Below are positions 57,336 to 64,000 of a DNA stretch of 64,000 nucleotides, in pieces (positions within the stretch are counted from its first letter, which is position 1; every line of letters begins with the position of its first letter). The position numbers and the translations under genes are program-made. This DNA comes from Triatoma infestans (lineage: Eukaryota; Arthropoda; Insecta; Hemiptera; Reduviidae): positions 1 to 64,000 of the forward strand of contig JAAEAF010003722.1 in NCBI GenBank assembly GCA_011037195.1. Reading direction: 5' to 3'. The notes under the pieces were generated by a model. The model did not search any database and was not told where the DNA came from. It saw only the letters and a program-made list of their open reading frames with translations.

Positions 57336-58348
57336 TTAGGTATGTTAAAACATACTGCCAATAGACATAAAAAGAAAGTTTTGTATTATGTATGTAAATT
57401 ATGTATATTATTAACAAAATAAAATTGTAGTATAAGGGATGGATTTTGTAATTAAACAAAATATTATGTTTGTGTTATTTATAATAGAACCGTACTCACC
57501 CATCTATTATGGGAGAAAAAATGATAGAGAAAACGGTGATCAATTTTTGCTTTTAATGATTGCAATTATTTCCTTTCTTTCTTTCTTTTGGATTGCAAAA
57601 ATATAGGAACTTTTATTTTTTGTTTCTTTAAATTATTCACTTAACAGCATATGTGCTAGCGCGCGCGTGAGTGTGCACGGACGCTTAAGACTGGTTTAGG
57701 TAAGATGTGACGCTGCAAAAATACTTCTGTGTAATATTTTCCGTCTAATAAAAACAAGTTTAACATTAAACAGAACTAAAAATGATTTTTATTTTTTGGA
57801 ATATTTTGATAAATTTCTTCAAAATGACTATAGTATATATTTATCTTTCTAATCGGTACTAATTACAACGAGTTTGGGGGCCAGACACTTGTATGTTTGC
57901 ACTAATATTTTGTTTTGTTTTGTTTTAAGCACTCTAACAATTTTTTAAACCGATAGACGTTAGTGCTGGTAGAAATGTCTACAGTTCCAAACAGAAAATT
58001 TCGAATTTAGATATAATGCAATCATTTCCCAATACTTTGCTAACAATGATTTAATTTGCTCCAATATTCTTCGATTAAAAAAAAGTAACATGTTTTTAGT
58101 GCATAATATCACATGCTGTTTAGCCTGTTTAGCCATTATGCCTGTTTAATAATGTAAGACAGTAGAAGAAGTTGCTACATGTTTAGAAAGGTTGAGGAAA
58201 GCAGACTCAACTTGGAAATTACTAGCAAAACTGTTATTGCAATCCACAATAATGCCATACGATAACTTAAGAATATTTTAGTGCAATATATGTTTATATT
58301 CTTTTGTATATCTGTGTTTTTCTTGGTTATTCGACAAATTTAATTGCA
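57336..58348. other. Interior of element X, no gene seen
   Basis: AT-rich; contains a GCGCGCGTGAGTGTGC stretch at 57660-57676. No coding content recognised. Confidence 0.45.
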
Positions 58349-59421
58349 GTCCAATCCAGTGGCGGCTCCTGACTTGGATATGTGGGGGTTCAACATTTTT
58401 TTTTTAAATTATCTGTTTTTGTAATTAGTATTAGTGATTAAGTTGGGACGCGGGGGACCGGCATTTTTAATCCTAATTCTATCTTCGCAGGTTAAATTAT
58501 CCGAATTTTTAATTAAATATTCAACACTAGTAATTGCTACAGATTGTGACATGATAAATTGAAAACAGAAGGAATGAAAAAATGTTTAAAACTTTATCTA
58601 ATGTAAAAATAATATTTAGAAATATAATAATATAAATATAGAAAAACATATAAAATATAATTACTTAAAAAATAAACCAATTCGAATCCAAAAGCTTGAT
58701 AAAAATATAAAAATTCACACTTTGGCAGAGGCCACATCGCACAAAAAAATAACGAACGGCCGGTACAGTGCAATATCGAATGTGCAACTAACTTCGAATA
58801 AGATCGGGTAAGTTCGTTCAACTACAGCTAGCTAGTATTCAACGTTCATCGCGCAAGAATCCCCCACTCTTATTTTAAAAAGTTAATAGGAAACACACGT
58901 TTCTACACTAACACAAAGAAATGTTTTTATATATACATATATATATATATTAAATTCTCCAGCGCGATACCGAATTGTGAACCCCCTGCTTCCTATACTT
59001 TATACATCTCCTGATATGTGCACGCATTATACCTACAATCGTACAAAAATGCACAATACATTAAACAACACATTAGAGTGAGCTCCTATACTGATATACG
59101 TTCCTATTCGTTTATGTTCGATTCTCCTCGAATTTGACAAACAAATTATTTTTTTCACATTCATTCATTTATTTTTGATTGAAACTATAATCAGGATTCA
59201 ATTTTTATAAGCTATATTCATTCAATTTTTGCTGTGACTAATGTTTGAAAGTAATATAAATAAAAATGAAAATATTTTTTGAAATTGAAATACGAAATAA
59301 AAATAAGAGAAAGTAATAAACATATGATAATTTGTTACTTTTAATTTTTTATTTTTTTTCCAAATAGCTGGGGGGTTCAGTCGCGCAATCGCGAATACCA
59401 GTAGCCGCCACTGGTCCAATC
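58349..59421. mobile_element. hAT-type non-autonomous element, 8-bp TSD
   Basis: Element 58357-59413 (1057 bp) begins CAGTGGCGGCTCCTGACT and ends AGTAGCCGCCACTG, bracketed by GTCCAATC at 58349-58356 and 59414-59421. GGGGGTTCA occurs near both ends in direct orientation (58384 and 59373). No transposase frame inside. Confidence 0.88.
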
Positions 59422-59689
59422 AAACTTTGCTGTGTGCAGTGATTCTACTCAAAATATTACATTTTAACCTGACCACAATCCCAAGACATTTAACACAATA
59501 CATTCTCTACTGTGTATTGTGTAATCATTCGTCATGAATCATTCACAACTCTAGAAGTAAACTTCAATCGGTTATTCACTAAGGAAGTTACATCTAGGTG
59601 TGGTATAAATCCCATTAATTTAATAAATTCTCTAAGGGAATTATATATGTAAAGTGAATGCTTATTAGATTACAAAAATGTCTTAAAAT
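59422..59689. other. Interior of element X, no gene seen
   Basis: Nothing recognised. Confidence 0.4.
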
Positions 59690-60341
59690 ATAGAATAATT
59701 CTTTATAACTGGTTATTTTAAATAATTGAACCATTTTCAACAGCCATCAATTTTTATTTAATAATCTTCCAACGTTTCATGCACTCTACGTGCCATTATC
59801 AAGGAATAACAATTCTAGTGTACATTCTGAATTTTTTTTATAACATATTATACATTTATTTCAAATTTTAATATTGTGCAACATTACTATTATATAGTCC
59901 ACTAAATAAATACCTTGTTAAACATTTAATGGTATTTTACTGTATCTATGTTGAGAGGCTTCGTCCATTTTGATTACACAGCATATAAATAAAAAGAATA
60001 AAACAGAAAAAATGATTAAATCTAAATGGACGAAGCCTCTCAACATAGATACAGTAAAATACCATTAAATGTTTAACAAGGTAATTATTTAGTGGAATAT
60101 ATAATAGTAATGTTGCACAATATTAAAATTTAAAATAAATGTATAATATGTTATAATAAAAATTTCAGAATGTACACTAGAATTGTTATTCCTTGATAAT
60201 GGCACGTAGAGTGCATGAAACGTTGGAAGATTATTAAATAAAAATTGATGGCTGTTGAAAATGGTTCAATTTATTTAAAATAACCAGTTATAAAGTAAAT
60301 CGAAGAAACAGCAAATAATTAAACATTTAATAGAATAATTC
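59690..60341. mobile_element. PLE-B fold-back element, 12-bp TSD
   Basis: ATAGAATAATTC at 59690-59701 and 60330-60341 flanks a 628-bp element. Arms 59702-59974 and 60028-60295 are inverted complements sharing GGACGAAGCCTCTCAACATA and TGTTTAACAAGGTA, around a spacer of about 53 bp. The right side alone has an extension of about 35 bp (60296-60329). Each arm carries the GAAACGTT hairpin (59767-59807 minus; 60189-60228 plus). Non-coding. Confidence 0.8.
60189..60228 (+). ncRNA. Hammerhead-like motif, family B
   Basis: TTCC (60189-60192), TTGATAA (60193-60199), extra T, a GCAC/GTGC hairpin, GAAA (60217-60220), CGTT, GGAA (60225-60228). TTCC and GGAA can form stem I. Core positions 3 and 8 are U and A instead of C and G. 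Mirrored in the left arm. Confidence 0.3.
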
Positions 60342-60427
60342 ATTTACCAGTTAAATTGGAAAGTGATCACTATTTTGGGGGAGTTAAGTATGTAAATTGA
60401 GATGAAAAGACTACTAGTTCTACTAAG

Positions 60428-61340
60428 CTTCTTTTATTTTTTCCTTTCTCTAACTAATTTGATTAATTGTACAGACAATTAGTTCGATTTTTTTGAAAAT
60501 TACCTTATTTGTGTAAGATCAGCTTTCCACTAGATGTAAGATATTACTGAGAAACTCCACAAACTATTTCTAAAGAAATTACTTTTGCTCTAATAAGAAG
60601 TGTTTAAAAATATATAACAAAATTCATATAAGTTCCAGTTAAATTACTACTATTAGTATGTAGGCATAGACCGCTATTCTTATTTTTATTTCTTACATGT
60701 CAATCTGTAAGATAGGTACTTTCAGGGGCGGCTTAACCTATAGTGCAGGGTGTGCAATGCACACGGGCGCCGCCGTCTCAGGGGGCGCCGCGGCGCTCCC
60801 TGAGACAGCTAAGAGCATCGTCTTGGACCATCATGGTACAACAATGATATGACAGAAGCGGCCAGCCAGCGCGGTGGCGGCAGTTATCAAACGCGAGCGC
60901 CCTATGGGCGGCTTCTTTTTCGAATATGAAAAAACTTTCTTGTTACGACGGCAATGTTAATAGTTATAGCCGGGGGGGGGGGTCAGGCCTAGGGGGCGCC
61001 AGGGTTTCATTGCACACGGGCGCTACACGAGCTAGAGCCGCCCCTGGGTACTTTCTACATTTTTAACCGAAAACTTACATCTCTACTTTGCAAGAATTGG
61101 CGGAATTATGTGTGTAAATTTAGTAAGTTTTAGATTAGAAAAGAGATTAAAAATATGCGGAACTTAGTACGTAAATTGAGATACAACAGTTACTAAATCT
61201 CTGCTTAAACACAGCTTTTTTTCCTTTATTTAATTGCATAAACAATTAGTTCGACAAAAGATATTAGTAACTACTTCGTCGTACATTGCGTTAAATAATA
61301 CTAAGCTGTACAAAAAAAAAAAAAAACGATATATTGGATT
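60428..61340 (-). repeat. Right TIR of element X
   Basis: Inverted copy of the left TIR, interrupted at 60715-61054 by a hAT MITE and its TSD. Confidence 0.8.
60715..61054. mobile_element. hAT-type MITE, 8-bp TSD
   Basis: Element 60723-61046 (324 bp) begins CAGGGGCGGCTTAACCTA and ends CTAGAGCCGCCCCTG, bracketed by GGTACTTT at 60715-60722 and 61047-61054. GC-rich, with GTGCA..GCACACGGGCGC repeats near both ends in inverted order. Inserted in the right TIR of element X. Confidence 0.93.
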
Positions 61341-61740
61341 CTATAAATATAATTGATCGATAAAAAAATAGGTTTATCTTAATCAAGGAAAGTGGAGATT
61401 TAGCTTTTAATTGTTTACCAAAAACCTTACACTGGTAAGTGACTCACAAATCAATATACTGGATTGGATATATTTGTTGTCAATATACTTGACCGATAAA
61501 AATAGATTTATAAGTTTAATAGATTTATAGATTAATAAGTAAGGTGTATAAGAAGGAGGCATAGATTAGTTTGTTTATTGTTTACCAAAAAAAAACTTAC
61601 ATAAGTATCTGTTTCAGGAATCATTATACGGGATTGGATGTATGTGTTGGTTATATACTTGATCGATAAAAATAGTTTTATCATAAATAAAGTGGGAGGC
61701 ATGGAGGCGTGGACGATTTCTCTCTTTAAGACTTGATGTA
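61328..61740. repeat. Diverged tandem repeat next to the right TIR
   Basis: Three units begin near 61330, 61455 and 61622. Each has AT..(T/C)GGATT, a TATACTTGA(T/C)CGATAAAAAT-type block, and the first two also TTGTTTACCAAAAA and a Gly/Ala-coding-free AT tail. Unit lengths are about 125, 167 and more than 80 bp. Confidence 0.6.
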
Positions 61741-62035
61741 AAAAATAAATAAATAAATATATTATAATTAGGAATTATATTGCAAACATTGTGCACACAT
61801 AGAGGTTAACGCACTTTTGTATTAATGGAAAAATACAGATGCAAAGGTTAATGAACCCTGGCCAGGGGTACCTGGGGCAGAGCCTCCCTTTAAGTCTCTG
61901 TGTATATATATTTTATGTATATATATATTTCATGTATATATATAGAGAGAGAGAGAGAAAAAAGATCTGAGAGACATGAGGGAGAAGTATGTGGGTGAGG
62001 TATAAGGATCTAAAGAAAACTACTATGGCCAAGTT
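61741..62035. other. Gap with simple repeats
   Basis: TATATATA and GAGAGAGA tracts at 61905-61965; no gene. Confidence 0.5.
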
Positions 62036-62235
62036 ACCACAATAGCTAAGTGGTGGAAGTGATGGACTTGGCCGACGAAGGTTGGGGAAGGCTGTGAGAT
62101 CGCTTTTGCTGACCTCAGCAAAAAAAAAATTAATTTTTAATACCTCTTCGTCGTTAGGAGAGGGGGTGGTGTAAACTGAGGTGGCTGAGGAGGACGGCCG
62201 CCATGTTGTGCAGAAAACTGTTTTAGAACCCGTCA
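62036..62235 (+). mobile_element. Possible tRNA-derived SINE
   Basis: A box-A-like ATAGCTAAGTGGTGGAAGTG and box-B-like GTGAGATCGC about 45 bp apart, then CAGC plus A9 and a GC-richer body. The head resembles SINE1 but the body does not match. Weak. Confidence 0.3.
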
Positions 62236-62429
62236 ATTCTATCTACTATACTCCGTCGACTATGTGCTCCTTCACTACTTCCTTCTCGCCGATAAAAGGT
62301 CCGAGCTAAATAAAAGAACACGGTCCTTAGATGTGATCCATGTTCCTTTTGATGAAGTTGATGATATCTAAATAATTAATTTGTAAACAATTAAATCGAA
62401 AAGACGAAAATTCATGCAGAATAAGAAGG

Positions 62430-62795
62430 GTATCGATCTGAGGAAAACCGAGAATAAATAATTTTGCAAAAGGTATTTATATCTATTAACCATATCTATA
62501 ACACCATCCGTAAGCCTCCATCTTTCATTTTGAGCTCTTCTGCCATCTTTTCCAAAAATCATCGGCCACGATTTATCCATATTTATAGAAAGGATCCACA
62601 ATTCACAATAAAGTGATAGTCTGTATTATCATAAAGTTGAAGAGTTAACGGATTCTCGGCCATCATCACTAGACATCTTACATTATTACCTGCCACTTTA
62701 ATTCCTCCTCCAATAAATTCATAAAGGTCGTTCACAAATAATGAAAAAAGGGAGGGGTAAAATAAGACCAACATTCATGGAAAAGCTTTCTGCCA
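62430..62795 (-). pseudogene. LINE RT palm fragment
   Basis: The minus strand reads YPSLFSLFVNDLYEFIGGGI and KVAGNNVRCLVMMAENPLTL, then (after a frame change near 62583) SINMDKSWPMIFGKDGRRAQ and NERWRL. This is the palm of a LINE RT (usual: LSP.LF.LF.NDL, G..I.CLLYADD, N..KS..M.FG). The catalytic YADD is lost (LVMMAEN). Family uncertain. Confidence 0.6.
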
Positions 62796-63250
62796 TCCCT
62801 TCCCCTGTCCTGATGGCCGACTCTGTATTATTATACAAACCTTACAATACTTCTACAATTATAGGATTATATTTGACAAATTTCCTACAAACTTATTGTA
62901 ACAATGCGAAGAGGGAGAAATGAGTACGGCAAAATTTGTCTTTTGGTTATTAGAACTCAACACAGAATTTATTAATTACAAGAAAACACTTTAATATCTG
63001 AAAACAATAAACTCATACAAATTCAACACATCACGACTATAGTTAAATAACAGAGTTCACAATTTAATGGTCTTTATGTTTTTTTTTTTAAATGGTCATA
63101 GAGTAAACACGCGTAACAATTCTCAAAAACTCAGAACATAACCTGATCACCCGTCAGAAACCTTCAAAAAAAAGCCTTCTCTATTACCCCATTCATTCAC
63201 AGTTTCCTCCATAGATAGCGCCATTGTCTCGTTACACTTACAACTTTTCC
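62796..63250. other. Gap, no gene seen
   Basis: AT-rich sequence without recognised features. Confidence 0.4.
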
Positions 63251-63371
63251 AAACATGTTATTTATAAAAGGTGTTTGCTTGACAAACACCCGAAGAAGCA
63301 AGCAACAGAGCGTTGCTCGAGAAGCGGTATGAATGGCGAAATGTATGAATATAAAATGTAATAAGAAATGG

Positions 63372-64000
63372 TTTTCTTACCTTGTGATGCGGAGGCAGGC
63401 GGCAAGGTTGATGTGGCGCGGAAGGAGGAAAGAAAGAAAGGAAGACGGTGTTCCGTGTAAGGGTGCATGTGTGCGTGTTGCTGAGTGGAAAGAAGAATCG
63501 ATAGAAGGAGGGGTTCAAGGTGAAAAAGGGGGAAGATGAAGGCGAATGAAGATGTCCTGAAGACGGTGTCGCACAAAGATGCGGTGGCAGCAGGTGCTGT
63601 AGGCGGAAGCCGGTAGGCGCGATAATGTTATGGCGAGCCACAGGCGAAAAAAAATGAATTTTAAGGCGAACAAATTAGAAAGTATCTGAGTGAACAGGGC
63701 GCGTTAAACAAAAAGATTGTATACTCATCAACAGCAAGCCAGCAAGTGAAGCTCAAAAAGGGACGCGTAGTAGGCGCGGGGAAAGGAAGTGGTGGGGCGG
63801 GTTAGTAACAGAGTGTAATATTTGAAGAAAGTTGAAGCAGAAAAGAATTTAAAGAAAAGTAACAAAAAAAAGTAATTAAAAAAAAACGGGAAAGGAAACA
63901 CCAGATGGCCAAATCGGATTATTGTAAGTAAAGATTAGTGAGTCGGAAGGCGCGCGTAGGGGCGAGAGCGGAGAGAAGTGAGAGAAGAGAAGAGAGGGAG
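63372..64000 (-). other. GC-richer, CpG-bearing segment, possible first exon on the minus strand
   Basis: From about 63290 the composition becomes GC-richer with many CG dinucleotides (GCGCGCGTAGGGGCGAGAGC near 63950). On the minus strand a good 5' splice donor (AAG then GTAAGA) lies at 63371-63383. The minus strand is pyrimidine-rich, with overlapping open frames of no recognisable content. This would fit a promoter and first exon of a gene transcribed leftwards, but a LINE 5' UTR or chance is equally possible. Confidence 0.25.

Larger units (their letters stand above)
48590..61340 (+). mobile_element. TIR element X: old DNA element with about 585-bp inverted repeats, invaded five times
   Basis: Left TIR: 48590-48761, then 54803-54883, then 55795-56133. 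Right TIR (inverted): 61340 down to 60428, interrupted by a hAT MITE. Both begin ATTCAATATATCG / ATCCAATATATCG and share ACGACGAAGTAGTTACTAAT, TTCCGCATATTTTTAATC and TTACAGATTGACATGTAAGA. Subtracting insertions, each TIR is 580-590 bp and the element about 3.8 kb. The only coding remnant is 56160-57335. No TSD is evident: the left edge abuts repeat R3 and the right edge abuts a tandem repeat. Long TIRs with one small gene fit a DNA transposon or an integrated linear DNA replicon; I cannot decide which. Confidence 0.7.

Noticed and set aside
63258..63641. Two overlapping minus-strand ORFs of 104 and 127 codons
   Set aside because: Pyrimidine-rich sequence lacks stops by composition; no domain. 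Kept only as a possible exon or promoter region.

Overview
The window looks like a transposon graveyard from an AT-rich eukaryotic genome, most likely an arthropod and probably an insect. This is an inference from the mix of element types (R1-like, RTE-like and Jockey-like LINEs, Tc1, hAT, Ty3/gypsy, Penelope-like fold-backs, tRNA-derived SINEs) and from the long AT-rich stretches without genes. I find no convincing host protein-coding gene, no rRNA or tRNA gene and no CRISPR array. Almost every translatable stretch belongs to a mobile element, and most are 5'-truncated or frameshifted.

Layout. 0-9 kb: RTE-like LINE end, gypsy integrase scrap, three copies of a fold-back family (PLE-A) with exact 12-13 bp target-site duplications (TSDs), two copies of a tRNA-derived SINE (SINE1), one SINE2 and a Jockey-like relic. 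10.3-13 kb: a second fold-back (PLE-D) split by an R1-like LINE. 14.9-17.1 kb: a hAT element whose transposase ORF is intact. 19-24 kb: RNase H relic, a degenerate PLE-A copy and an unexplained duplicated segment. 23.2-26.3 kb: a Tc1 element (DD34E, broken) carrying a probable solo LTR and a LINE. 26.5-48 kb: scattered LINE ends, SINEs, an R3 repeat with about 290-bp tandem monomers, and fold-back PLE-C.

48.6-61.3 kb is the most structured part. An old DNA element, roughly 3.8 kb once insertions are subtracted, has about 585-bp terminal inverted repeats and one broken gene of a family I do not recognise. It was later invaded by five elements: a young gypsy retrotransposon (5' LTR 48762, 3' LTR to 54798), a LINE end, two hAT-type elements and fold-back PLE-B, each with its own TSD. 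61.3-64 kb holds a tandem repeat, an RT fragment and a GC-richer segment that could be a first exon on the minus strand.

The observation I find most interesting cuts across the window. Four fold-back families with unrelated sequence share one architecture: inverted arms, a short one-sided terminal extension, 11-14 bp TSDs, and in each arm a hairpin flanked by a CUGANGA- or UUGAWAA-like box and GAAAC. That motif resembles a hammerhead ribozyme core, and a short stem I pairs in all four families despite different sequence. This fits non-autonomous Penelope-like elements with ribozyme-bearing ends. It is an inference that needs a covariance-model search and a cleavage test.
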